Assembly: GCF_041358175.1 (NCBI RefSeq)
Contig: NZ_JBGKBE010000004.1
Coordinates: 124,001-188,000, forward strand
Origin: Muriicola sp041358175
GTDB taxonomy: Bacteria > Bacteroidota > Bacteroidia > Flavobacteriales > Flavobacteriaceae
Length of the DNA stretch: 64,000 nt
Direction: 5' to 3'
Position 1 is the first letter of the stretch. Every line of letters starts with the position of its first letter. The notes beneath the pieces were generated by a model, which ran no database searches, was not told the origin of the DNA, and saw only the letters and a program-made list of their open reading frames with translations. Both the position numbers and the translations under genes were made by a program. Of this stretch, positions 51,471 to 60,004 are shown in pieces.

Positions 51471-52010
51471 ATGAAAAAAATTAGATTGATTAGCGTCACA
51501 ATCGCTATGAGTTTGTTTGTTTTTACAGGTTGTGACAGACCAGAATTGCCATATGACAATAAAATTGAAGGAATTTATGTAGGAACAATCACTAGTCCCA
51601 ATGGCCAAAGTAAGGAAGAGAGAAAAATCACTGAGGATGCCATGGCGGAAATAACCAAGATTGGAAACTTAATGATTGAGGTTCATTTATTCAATTCTGA
51701 ATTAGATACTACCCTTATATTGAATTACTATGATGATATGAACTTTGTAAGGGTTTGTTTTACCGGAGATGATTTTGAGACCGCTTATGGACATAGGCTA
51801 TCAGAAGATCATATTAGTAGAGGTATGATGGGGCATATTCAAAATAATGAAACCGAATGGATGCATCATCTCAATGACGAACATCAGGGAGATGGAGATG
51901 AAGAGCATTTTGGCGAGTTTGATATTCAAGACCATAGTTTTCGATATCGCTTCGATAGAATGGTAGACGGCATAACTACTAAGCTCGAATTTCAGGGAAC
52001 AAAATTATAG
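51471..52010 (+). CDS. Hypothetical lipoprotein
   Basis: The 179-residue lipoprotein (lipobox VFTGC, Cys about 21) has a beta-rich domain (KIEGIYVGTITSPNG; GITTKLEFQGTKL) and a His/Glu/Asp-rich stretch (EWMHHLNDEHQGDGDEEH) that may bind metal. No family is recognised. It is the last gene of the plus-strand metal half. Confidence 0.6.
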   Translation: MKKIRLISVTIAMSLFVFTGCDRPELPYDNKIEGIYVGTITSPNGQSKEERKITEDAMAEITKIGNLMIEVHLFNSELDTTLILNYYDDMNFVRVCFTGDDFETAYGHRLSEDHISRGMMGHIQNNETEWMHHLNDEHQGDGDEEHFGEFDIQDHSFRYRFDRMVDGITTKLEFQGTKL

Positions 52011-52214
52011 GTTTAATAGGGCTATAGTTTTCTCCTTTTGAACAGATAAAAAATGATTTGATTGGATTTGTAGAGCCTTTACAAAAAATCAGTGCTTTTA
52101 CTTAGAGGTAGTATTTTGTAAAGTGTTGTTGAGTATAGTGATGACTTTTATTCTAGAATGGATAATAGTAGAAAATTGCAATGTTGCTCTTATTCATTCA
52201 CAAATAATAAATAG

Positions 52215-52919
52215 GTGCATTACGTATGGTTTATATGGTCCCTTATTATTCTAGCCCTTTGGGGCGTGGTTTATCTTATGAAGAAAGATTCTCGAAGAGA
52301 AATGCTGAAGATGAGCTGGATAACCATGCCCTTTGGGCTTACCGAGCCGCTGTTCGTTCCCGAGTATTGGTACCCTCCATCTCTTTTCGATTTGGCTATA
52401 AAAACAGGTTTCGACATTGAAAGTCTCATTTTCTCCTTCGCCATTGGTGGTATAGGAACGGTGTTGTACAACCTTATCTTTAAAAGAAGATTTATTGAAA
52501 TGCCGCATACAGAAAGAAGCCACCAGAGGCATTCGCTTCATGTTTATATTCTTTTTGTTCCTGTTCTGATTTTTGCGGCACTAAGCCTTTTTACAGGGCT
52601 TAATCATATTTATTGTGGGGTCATCGCCTTGTTTTTCGGAGGTCTGGCAACCCTGTACTGCCGCCCCGATCTAAAGGGCAAAATCTGGGTCGGTGGTATG
52701 CTGTTTACAGTACTCTACTTTGTCTATTTCGGGAGTATCCTTCCGTTTTACCCCCAATATGTGGAGCTGTACTGGAATCTGAAAAACCTAACACATATTC
52801 TTGTTCTGGGCATTCCAATTGAAGAGCTTTTGTTCGCCTTTACTTTTGGGATGTACTGGTCCGGGCTATACGAGCACTTGTACTGGAAAAAAGTAATGAA
52901 ACCGATAACCATTGATTAA
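52215..52919 (+). CDS. Lycopene-cyclase-domain membrane protein
   Basis: The 234-residue protein has about seven helices. The C-terminal motif IPIEELLFAFTFGMYWSGLYEH is the EEL(x)F signature of the heterodimeric CrtYcd/CarR-type lycopene cyclase domain; a second repeat-like motif with EPLFVPEYWYPPSLFDL comes earlier. These domains cyclise lycopene ends, but many bacterial members stand away from carotenoid genes, as here, and may have another role. No other carotenoid gene is present. The first ATG in frame may lie near 52227-52231; GTG/TTG starts make the N-terminus uncertain. Confidence 0.7.
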   Translation: MHYVWFIWSLIILALWGVVYLMKKDSRREMLKMSWITMPFGLTEPLFVPEYWYPPSLFDLAIKTGFDIESLIFSFAIGGIGTVLYNLIFKRRFIEMPHTERSHQRHSLHVYILFVPVLIFAALSLFTGLNHIYCGVIALFFGGLATLYCRPDLKGKIWVGGMLFTVLYFVYFGSILPFYPQYVELYWNLKNLTHILVLGIPIEELLFAFTFGMYWSGLYEHLYWKKVMKPITID

Positions 52920-52965
52920 TGGTTATTTAATACGATCATAAAGTATCACTTATAAATACAATGTC

Positions 52966-53345
52966 ATGAAAATACTAGTAGCAATAGACGACTCTGACTA
53001 CAGTAAAGCAACAGTAGAAGAATTTTCAAAGTTACCGCTCCCCACCAATACAGAAGTACAGATTATATCGGTTTTTGAGAATCTCTTGCTGGTTAATCCG
53101 CGAATAGCCCCCCACGCAGGTTCGTTGGGTAGTTATTCTGAAGAAGCCATGTCCAACGCAATAAAAACCGCGGAAGCTATTGTTAGTGATGCCTCAAATT
53201 CACGAAAAGAAAAGAATGATGCATTGTCGATAACTACTGCCGTGGTCAACGGGCTTCCCAAAAGTGCATTTTTATAAAAGGTGGAAGACTTTGGTACCGA
53301 CCTCATTTTGGTGGTGTCATGGGGCCATCAACTATTTTACCAATG
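52966..53345 (+). pseudogene. Universal stress protein, interrupted by a nonsense codon
   Basis: The open part (52966-53277) encodes the N-terminal Usp strand and helix (KILVAIDDSDYSKATVEEF) to about residue 103 (NGLPKSAFL). The TAA that follows is where a Lys would be expected, and the next codons read KVEDFGTDLILVVSWGH, the ADLIVVGSHG region of Usp, before a frame break. The C-terminal ATP-binding loop is lost. An intact two-domain Usp lies at 57286. Confidence 0.75.
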
Positions 53346-53440
53346 AAAAAGGCAATAGGGTAATCAAAAGAAGTAAGAAAATTGATGTGCAACGCGCATC
53401 AATTGTAGAAGAAATGTCAAATCATTAAAAATAATTGAAA

Positions 53441-54454
53441 ATGAAAAATATAGCAGTAATAGGATATGGGGTAATCGGTAAGCGGGTGGCCGATGCCGTC
53501 AATGTACAAGATGATATGAAACTTTCAGGCATCTGTGATGTCATCAGCGATTGGCGAATTCAAAATGCCGTGCGAAAAGGTTATGCCGTATATACGGCCA
53601 CGCCAGAAGCGGAAAAAGAGATGAAAGCAGCCAATATTTCAGTAGACGGTAGCATGGCAGACCTTTTAGAAAAAGTGGATCTCGTTGTGGATTGTACCCC
53701 CAAAAACATCGCAGCAAAAAATGTAGAAACGTATAAAAAGCGAGGTGTCAAGTTTATCGTGCAGGGAGGAGAAAAACACAAGACCACGGGCCATTCCTTT
53801 AGTGCTGAAAATAATTATGAATCGGCAGTTGATTTGAATGCCACAAGAGTTGTTTCCTGCAACACCACTTCCATTCTGCGAACATTGACTGCATTAAAAA
53901 GGGCTGATTTGCTCGATTCTGCAAGGGGCACTTTGCTAAGGAGGGCGACCGACCCTTGGGAAAGCCATTTGGGTGGTATCATGAATACAATGGTTCCCGA
54001 AAAAGAAATTCCAAGTCATCAGGGCCCAGATGCCCAAAGTGTGGATCCAAATCTCGATGTGGTAACTGCTGCTGTCAAAGTCCCGGAGACTCTGAGCCAT
54101 TTGCATTACTGGAATGTAAAGCTCAATCGAAAATCTTCCAAAGAAGAAGTTTTGGAAGCTTTTAAGACTTCCACACGTATCCAATTTATCCGATATGACC
54201 AAGGCTTGGTATCTAATAATACCATTAAGGAAATGTATTTGGACATGGGCAGGCCTTGGGGCGATATGTATGAAGTGGCCCTGTGGGAAGATATGCTAAA
54301 AGTAGAGGGTGATGAACTCTTTTATGCCTATGTAGTGGATAACCAAGCTATCGTAATCCCTGAAACCATAGATGCAATACGTGCCCTTACAGGACTCGAA
54401 ACCGATGGTATAAAATCTATCGAAAAAACAAACCAAAGTCTGGGAATCTTATAA
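53441..54454 (+). CDS. Type II (archaeal-type) glyceraldehyde-3-phosphate dehydrogenase
   Basis: From the preferred ATG at 53441 (a TTG at 53435 is in frame), 337 residues. The Rossmann motif is GYGVIGKRVADAV, and the catalytic Cys lies in VVSCNTTSILRTL near residue 139. This is the family of archaeal GAPDH, unrelated in detail to the usual bacterial GapA. It interconverts glyceraldehyde 3-phosphate and 1,3-bisphosphoglycerate with NAD(P). It directly precedes fbaB (9-bp gap), so the two steps joining triose phosphates and fructose 1,6-bisphosphate are encoded together. Confidence 0.93.
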   Translation: MKNIAVIGYGVIGKRVADAVNVQDDMKLSGICDVISDWRIQNAVRKGYAVYTATPEAEKEMKAANISVDGSMADLLEKVDLVVDCTPKNIAAKNVETYKKRGVKFIVQGGEKHKTTGHSFSAENNYESAVDLNATRVVSCNTTSILRTLTALKRADLLDSARGTLLRRATDPWESHLGGIMNTMVPEKEIPSHQGPDAQSVDPNLDVVTAAVKVPETLSHLHYWNVKLNRKSSKEEVLEAFKTSTRIQFIRYDQGLVSNNTIKEMYLDMGRPWGDMYEVALWEDMLKVEGDELFYAYVVDNQAIVIPETIDAIRALTGLETDGIKSIEKTNQSLGIL

Positions 54455-54463
54455 AATATTGAC

Positions 54464-55525
54464 ATGAGCACATATGAAACAATCATAAAACACCTTGGAG
54501 ACCAAACAGAGTACTTGTTGGACCATGTAAGCCAAAAAATTACCAAAGATGAATTGCAGATTCCAAATGGTGAAACGGTCGATCAGGTTTTTGCCAATAG
54601 CAATCGAAACGCCCAGACTCTCAGAAGCCTTTCTCAATTGTATGGTAACGGCAACCTAGGGGGAACAGGTTATCTAAGCATCTTGCCTGTGGATCAGGGC
54701 ATTGAGCACAGTGCATTATTTTCTTTCTACAAGAACCCCGATTATTTTGACCCTGAAAACATCATTAAACTGGCTATCGAAGCAGGGTGCAACGGAGTGG
54801 TCTCGACTTTCGGGGGCTTGGGTCTTTACGCACGGAAATATGCGCATAAAGTTCCGTTTATCGTAAAAATAAATCACAACGAGCTTTTGACCTATCCCAG
54901 CAAATACGACCAAACGCTCTTCGGTACAGTGAAGGAAGCTTGGAACATGGGTGCCGTGGCAATCGGGGCGACCATTTATTTCGGTTCCGAGGAAAGTAAT
55001 CGGCAGTTGAAGGAGATTTCCGAGGCATTTGCGGAGGCGCACAGTCTTGGAATGGTCACCATTCTCTGGTGTTACACCCGAAACGAAGCTTTCAAAACCG
55101 ATACAGAAGATTATCATTCATCGGCCGATTTGACAGGGCAGGCCAATCATCTTGGGGTTACTATACAGGCGGATATTATCAAGCAAAAGTTGCCAACTAC
55201 CAATTATGGATTCAAAAATATTGGATTCGGTAAATACGACGATGTCATGTACAAAACCTTGACCACGGAACATCCCATTGACCTATGTAGGTTACAAGTG
55301 GCAAATTGCTATATGGGAAAAATCGGGTTGATTAATTCGGGAGGTGGCTCTAAAGGCGAATCTGACTTGGCCGAAGCAATTACCACCGCAGTCATCAATA
55401 AACGAGCCGGTGGCTCCGGTCTGATCTTGGGAAGAAAGGCTTTTCAGAGGCCGTTCAAAGAAGGGGTTGAACTGTTACATGGCGTACAGGGCGTTTATTT
55501 AGAGAATAAAGTAACTATAGCATAA
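54464..55525 (+). CDS. fbaB: Class I fructose-bisphosphate aldolase (FbaB/DhnA type)
   Basis: The 353-residue enzyme joins dihydroxyacetone phosphate and glyceraldehyde 3-phosphate. It is close to E. coli FbaB in length and in blocks such as LSILPVDQGIEHSALFSF (about residue 72), VGATIYFGSEESNRQ-like, and ADLTGQANHLGVT. The Schiff-base Lys is expected in ADIIKQK (about residues 233-239). C-terminal GGSGLILGRKAFQRP is the phosphate-binding region. It is in one transcript with GAPDH and the symporter. Confidence 0.94.
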   Translation: MSTYETIIKHLGDQTEYLLDHVSQKITKDELQIPNGETVDQVFANSNRNAQTLRSLSQLYGNGNLGGTGYLSILPVDQGIEHSALFSFYKNPDYFDPENIIKLAIEAGCNGVVSTFGGLGLYARKYAHKVPFIVKINHNELLTYPSKYDQTLFGTVKEAWNMGAVAIGATIYFGSEESNRQLKEISEAFAEAHSLGMVTILWCYTRNEAFKTDTEDYHSSADLTGQANHLGVTIQADIIKQKLPTTNYGFKNIGFGKYDDVMYKTLTTEHPIDLCRLQVANCYMGKIGLINSGGGSKGESDLAEAITTAVINKRAGGSGLILGRKAFQRPFKEGVELLHGVQGVYLENKVTIA

Positions 55526-55538
55526 TGGATAATAAGGA

Positions 55539-56888
55539 ATGTTCGATACGGAAATAAAATCACTGAAATCCCTTAACCACTACCTGCAAAAATTGGTGGA
55601 AGATAGGTTATGGCTAAAAGTTATCGTTGCACTGTTCCTTGGGGTAGGTCTCGGACTGTTGTTAAGTCCCCAAAATGGTTGGATAACCAAAAGTACTGCC
55701 GATGTTCTTGGCAATTGGTTGGCCCTGCCGGGCATGCTCTTTCTCAAATTGGTACAGATGATCATGATACCCTTGATTGTTGCCTCCATCATAACAGGTA
55801 TAGCAAGTAATGACAAAGAGAATCTGAAAAAGCTAGGTGGCGGGGTCCTCTTATATTTTATTTCCACAACAATTATTTCGGTAACTATAGGTACAATCCT
55901 TGCCTTAATCTTTCGTCCGGGTAAATATCTACATCAACAAGCCGTTGTGGATCATGAGGAGACATTGGCCAATACTTCCGAAAGCACTGAATTATCATTC
56001 GGGATAAACGATATTCCGAATGCTATTACAAATTTGTTGCCCGACAATCCTTTGGCATCCATGGTAAGTGGCGAAATGTTGAGTATCGTCATTTTTACTA
56101 TTATAATAGGTGTTGCCGTATTGTCCCTTCCCGACGACTTGCTAAAACCTGTAAAATTATTATTGAGTGCCATTCAGGAAATCTGTATGACCGTGGTCAA
56201 GTGGGCCATGTTACTGGTTCCCGTTGCCGTGTTCGGCTTGATGGCACAGCTGACCTCCAGTGTTGGTCTAAATTCACTTTCAGGTCTGGGCTTTTATGTG
56301 CTCGTCGTCTTGATAGGGTTATTGTTGTTGGTGGTAATTTATCTGATAGGTGTAAGCCTTTTGGGCAAAGGAAATCCGTTACGGTTTTTACGTAAGATCA
56401 GGGATGTCCAGCTGCTGGCCTTCTCGACCACAAGCTCTGCAGCGGTAATGCCCCTCTCCCTCAAAACCGCGGAGGAAGAACTAGAGGTAGATCCTACAAT
56501 CAGTAATTTCATAATACCTATCGGAGCTACCGTAAATATGGACGGTACGGCGCTTTACCAAACCATAACGACCCTGTTTATTGCTCAAGCTTACGGACTG
56601 GAAATGGGCCTGTTGAATGTCATCGTGGTGGTGGTTACCATCGTTGCGGCATCTATAGGGACACCTGCAATACCCGGAGGGGGCGTTGTGATTTTGGCTT
56701 CTGTACTATCCGGTGCAGGCATACCGGCAGAAGGAATAATCATCATTATAGGGGTGGAACGGTTACTTGGAATGTTCCGGACGGCAGTTAACGTTGCCGG
56801 CGATCTTACTGCCTGTATGGTATTCAATCGATTTTATGGAAAAACACCCCAGCTGATTACCTCTAAACTTAAAACTACTGAATCATGA
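55539..56888 (+). CDS. Dicarboxylate/amino-acid:cation symporter (DAACS family)
   Basis: The 449-residue inner-membrane protein has the GltP/DctA fold: HP1 region FSTTSSAAVMPLSLK, TM7 motif NMDGTALYQ, HP2 with GTPAIPGGGVV, and TM8 MFRTAVNVAGDLTACMV, where Arg/Thr and Asp select the substrate. It takes up C4-dicarboxylates or acidic/neutral amino acids with Na+ or H+. It starts 13 bp after fbaB. Its stop overlaps the start of the phosphofructokinase fragment (ATGA). Confidence 0.92.
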   Translation: MFDTEIKSLKSLNHYLQKLVEDRLWLKVIVALFLGVGLGLLLSPQNGWITKSTADVLGNWLALPGMLFLKLVQMIMIPLIVASIITGIASNDKENLKKLGGGVLLYFISTTIISVTIGTILALIFRPGKYLHQQAVVDHEETLANTSESTELSFGINDIPNAITNLLPDNPLASMVSGEMLSIVIFTIIIGVAVLSLPDDLLKPVKLLLSAIQEICMTVVKWAMLLVPVAVFGLMAQLTSSVGLNSLSGLGFYVLVVLIGLLLLVVIYLIGVSLLGKGNPLRFLRKIRDVQLLAFSTTSSAAVMPLSLKTAEEELEVDPTISNFIIPIGATVNMDGTALYQTITTLFIAQAYGLEMGLLNVIVVVVTIVAASIGTPAIPGGGVVILASVLSGAGIPAEGIIIIIGVERLLGMFRTAVNVAGDLTACMVFNRFYGKTPQLITSKLKTTES

Positions 56889-57256
56889 ACACTACTATTA
56901 AACATATCGGGGTTTTTACTTCCGGAGGGGATTCCCCAGGCATAAATGCGGCTTTATTTGCGATCGCAAAAGCCGCCGAAGCAAACCACATAAAAATACG
57001 TGGTTTTCTCAAAGGTTATAAAGGTCTTATTGACGGTGATACAATCAATCTGAAAACTCGTGAACTTCAAAAGCTGATGCATAGAGGGGGTACTATTCTT
57101 AAGACCGCACGTAGCGGGAGATTCCTTCCCGAAGCTGGAAGACAACTCGCTTTGACCAATATTGCAGATATCACAATCTATAATTTGGATTGTTTTGAGA
57201 AAGGCATGGACTCTGGAAATGAGGTTACCAGTAAAAATCCTCGAAATATACCCTAG
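56885..57256 (+). pseudogene. 6-phosphofructokinase, N-terminal fragment
   Basis: The first 90 residues match ATP-PFK: GVFTSGGDSPGINAAL (ATP-binding GGDSPG), RGFLKGYKGLIDGD and HRGGTILKTARSGRF. PFK proteins have about 320 residues; here a stop follows at 123, and the last 30 residues (DITIYNLDCFEKGMD...) do not match the expected GGDGS region. The GGDGTxxGA and substrate-binding regions are lost, so it cannot be active. An internal deletion is likely. It overlaps the symporter stop by 4 bp. Confidence 0.75.
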
Positions 57257-57285
57257 AACTCATATGAACCTAAAACTATATCACC

Positions 57286-58116
57286 ATGAAAAATATACTA
57301 GTACCCACGGATTTTTCCAAGAACTGCAAGAAGGCAGCCGAGCTCGGAATCGAGATGGCCAAAAGTTACAATGCGGAAATCCACTTTTTACATCTGCTCA
57401 AGACACCAGTGGATTGGGTAAAGTTGGACAAGCAAAAGGAAAAAAGATATCCCGAAACCCTCAAAAAAATTGGAGAAGCAAAAGCGTCGTTACGTAAATT
57501 GGAAAAAAAGGCCGAAAAGGAAAATCTGAAATGCCAGACATTTTTGCAATTTCATGTTGACCAAGACAACATATTGAAGCACTCAGGCCATTATGACCAT
57601 GACTTCATAATTACTGGCAGCAGTGGAACCAAAGGCATAGTTCGCGAACTCTTGGGAAGCAAGGTCGAACGTTTGGTGAGAAAATCTGACGTACCAGTCA
57701 TTGTGGTAAAAGAAGATAATGTAAGGTTTCCTTTTAAGGATATCGTTTTCGTTTCAGATTTCAGGGAAGATGTCAGCAGTGCCTTTACAGAAGTGCTTTC
57801 CATCGCAGAAAAATGTAATGCGAAGATTCACTTTCTGCGTATCAACACTGAATCAGACCGTAATAGTATAGCCCTTGGTCTCGACCCCATAAAGAGCTTC
57901 GTTGAGAAGTTTCCTGAACTCAAGAACTTCTCTATGAACGTGTATAACGAGAACCATGTTGAAACGGGCATCAACACTTATTTGAAGCACAATAAAGGTG
58001 ACCTAATCGCCATGTGCACCCATGGCAATACAGGTTTTTTGAGTTTGTTCTCCAAAAGTATCGCAGAGGGCGTGGCCAATCATTCCATGCTTCCGGTAAT
58101 GACAATTAAAATTTAA
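57286..58116 (+). CDS. Universal stress protein, two domains
   Basis: The 276-residue cytosolic protein is two Usp domains in tandem. The first starts KNILVPTDFSKNCKKAAELG and ends with the ATP loop GSSGTKGIVRELLGSKVERLVRKS; the second starts DIVFVSDFRE and ends CTHGNTGFLSLFSKSIAEGVANHS. Tandem Usps are induced by starvation or oxygen limits in many bacteria. It lies between the phosphofructokinase fragment and a potassium channel gene. Confidence 0.92.
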   Translation: MKNILVPTDFSKNCKKAAELGIEMAKSYNAEIHFLHLLKTPVDWVKLDKQKEKRYPETLKKIGEAKASLRKLEKKAEKENLKCQTFLQFHVDQDNILKHSGHYDHDFIITGSSGTKGIVRELLGSKVERLVRKSDVPVIVVKEDNVRFPFKDIVFVSDFREDVSSAFTEVLSIAEKCNAKIHFLRINTESDRNSIALGLDPIKSFVEKFPELKNFSMNVYNENHVETGINTYLKHNKGDLIAMCTHGNTGFLSLFSKSIAEGVANHSMLPVMTIKI

Positions 58117-58131
58117 ATAAAGCATATTACA

Positions 58132-58686
58132 ATGTCGGGTAGCTTAAATCAAATAGGGGGGAAATCCTTTTACAAATTATTGTTGGGAAAAACGACCTTG
58201 CCCCTTGTTAGCATTGTGGGTATTGGCATTTTGTATGTTGCTTTAATGACAATGGTCGACCATAAATCGTTGCCATTCCACATTATCATTGTTACAGCTG
58301 CATTGGGCAAGACCATCGTGATTACGATGACCACTTTAAAACGATTATCAAAACTGATAAAAATCTGTCATTCGTTGGAGCGGTTGCTTTGGGTTTTTGG
58401 TTTGATAATCATTATAAGCATTTTTTCTTTTGCAACCGATTATACCTGTCTTTACCAATTCGATCAAATGGCATTTGAAGGTATGTCCGTTCATTCAAAT
58501 TCATATGTGTATAATCTGTTCCACTTTTTTTACTTCAGTGTAATTACTTTTTCAACAGTCGGATATGGGGATATTGCCCCAATCTCCGAAGCGGCCAGAT
58601 TCGTAGTCATGCTCGAAATATTTTTGAGCTTTTTCTTGGTCGTTTTCGCATTTGCCAACATAAAAAAAATACATCTCAATGAATAG
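58132..58686 (+). CDS. Two-pore-helix potassium channel (ion channel family)
   Basis: The 184-residue membrane protein has four hydrophobic segments. The last two flank a pore loop with the K+ selectivity filter TVGYGD in FSTVGYGDIAPISEAARFVVM (about residue 142). No RCK domain follows, so gating by ligand is not evident. Its end overlaps the next gene by 8 bp. Confidence 0.9.
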   Translation: MSGSLNQIGGKSFYKLLLGKTTLPLVSIVGIGILYVALMTMVDHKSLPFHIIIVTAALGKTIVITMTTLKRLSKLIKICHSLERLLWVFGLIIIISIFSFATDYTCLYQFDQMAFEGMSVHSNSYVYNLFHFFYFSVITFSTVGYGDIAPISEAARFVVMLEIFLSFFLVVFAFANIKKIHLNE

Positions 58687-59518
58687 CATAGAAGTAATAA
58701 AGGCAAATGGGGAGAAAGTACCCTTTCAAGTGGAAAAATTGATACGCTCTTTGAAAAGATCGGGTGCCGCTAGCAAAATTGTTGAGCAAATCATTCAGGA
58801 TATTGAAAATACGCTTTATGATGGAATCAGCACCAAAAAGCTTTACCGGATTGCCTTTAGCATGTTAAAAAACAAAGCAAGGGTAAGTGCGTCAAGGTAC
58901 AAACTAAAAAAAGCCCTTATGGAGTTGGGCCCATCAGGCTATCCATTTGAAAAATTTGTAGGTAAGGTGTTTGACCATGAAGGTTTTGACATAAAAGTCG
59001 GGGTAATCGTACAAGGCAACTGTGTACAGCATGAAGTGGACGTGATTGCCCAGAAGGACAATAAACACTATATGATTGAGTGCAAATATCACAGTGACCA
59101 AGGACGGTTTTGTAATGTAAAGATTCCGCTATACATCCATTCAAGATTTTTGGATGTCGAAAAGCAATGGGAGAAACAAAAAGGCCATGAAACCAAGTTT
59201 CATCAAGGTGGTGTCTGCACCAATACCCGCTTCACGAGCGATGCCATCCAATATGGAACCTGTGTCGGATTAATGCTAACGAGTTGGGATTATCCTAAAG
59301 GACATGGTTTGAAGGAGCGAATCGACAGACTCGGCCTACATCCCTTAACCTCTTTGACCACATTGACCAAAGCTGAAAAATCTAAATTATTAGATAAAGG
59401 CATTGTGCTCTGCAAGGAAATTAACGAAAACCCATCACTATTGGAGCAAATAGGTATTCCCAAACAAAGACAAAAAAACATTCTCAAAGATTCGGAAGAA
59501 TTATGTACAGCACATTAA
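58679..59518 (+). CDS. ATP-cone domain fused to PD-(D/E)xK nuclease
   Basis: The 279-residue protein starts with an ATP-cone (IEVIKANGEKVPFQVEKLIRSL, residues 3-90), the nucleotide sensor of ribonucleotide reductases and NrdR. The second part is a Mrr-like restriction-endonuclease fold: FEKFVGKVF, then QHEVDVIAQKD and MIECKYH (Asp about 119, Glu-x-Lys about 133). CNVKIPLYIHSRFLDVE follows. This suggests a nuclease set by ATP/dATP levels. No methylase is nearby, so it is not a standard restriction system. It overlaps the channel gene and precedes small and beta-CASP genes. Confidence 0.85.
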   Translation: MNSIEVIKANGEKVPFQVEKLIRSLKRSGAASKIVEQIIQDIENTLYDGISTKKLYRIAFSMLKNKARVSASRYKLKKALMELGPSGYPFEKFVGKVFDHEGFDIKVGVIVQGNCVQHEVDVIAQKDNKHYMIECKYHSDQGRFCNVKIPLYIHSRFLDVEKQWEKQKGHETKFHQGGVCTNTRFTSDAIQYGTCVGLMLTSWDYPKGHGLKERIDRLGLHPLTSLTTLTKAEKSKLLDKGIVLCKEINENPSLLEQIGIPKQRQKNILKDSEELCTAH

Positions 59519-59548
59519 AATAATTAGTAATCCTAAACAATAATACAG

Positions 59549-59803
59549 ATGAAAACAAAAGAATTGCAAAAACAGAAGAGTATCGAGTTAGAGCCATTTT
59601 ACCAGGCAATGGAAGACGATCCATTGTTGCTGGAAGAAGCCTTTGAAATTCTCTTGGAGATGGTAAATTCCGAGCCTAAATCCGCAAAGAAACTAGCTCT
59701 TCTTATCAAAGAGGACTTTCACGATTTATATAAAGAAATAGCGACGTTGTGCAAATCGAACGATACCAAAGGAAACACCCCTTCATGCTGCAATGAACTC
59801 TAA
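59549..59803 (+). CDS. Small acidic hypothetical protein (84 aa)
   Basis: A mostly helical protein (PLLLEEAFEILLEMVNSEPKS) with a CC pair near the C-terminus (SCCNEL). No family is recognised. It lies in the same direction between the nuclease and the beta-CASP protein and is probably in their operon. Confidence 0.6.
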   Translation: MKTKELQKQKSIELEPFYQAMEDDPLLLEEAFEILLEMVNSEPKSAKKLALLIKEDFHDLYKEIATLCKSNDTKGNTPSCCNEL

Positions 59804-59815
59804 AATTCGACAAAT

Positions 59816-59992
59816 ATGAAGACCTCAATGACTGTTTTGATTAAGCGGGTCAATAGCCCCATACGGTCGGAACTTGCTGGATGCGATGAAAGGGTTATCA
59901 AAATGAATAATGATAAAAATATAATGTTGATTCCGGAGATATTCAGGAAAGGGATTTTAGTGAACCTACAGAAATTGGGTCACCAGCTTTAA
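59816..59992 (+). CDS. Possible small protein (58 aa)
   Basis: An open frame from ATG to TAA fills the gap before the beta-CASP gene (12 bp before it). It contains TVLIKRVNSPIRSELAGCDE and IMLIPEIFRKGILVNLQKL. No family is recognised; it might be a remnant of a longer gene. Confidence 0.35.
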   Translation: MKTSMTVLIKRVNSPIRSELAGCDERVIKMNNDKNIMLIPEIFRKGILVNLQKLGHQL

Positions 59993-60004
59993 CAAATAAA
60001 AGCA

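Noticed and set aside
57162..57497. Plus-strand frame bridging the PFK fragment and Usp
   Set aside because: It overlaps the strongly supported double-Usp gene in another frame and matches no family, although its first part could hide the shifted remainder of PFK; no PFK motif was seen in it.
58679..59518. Classical restriction-modification system
   Set aside because: No DNA methyltransferase or specificity gene is adjacent; the two methyltransferases at 24806 and 28477 are far away and of the small-molecule type.
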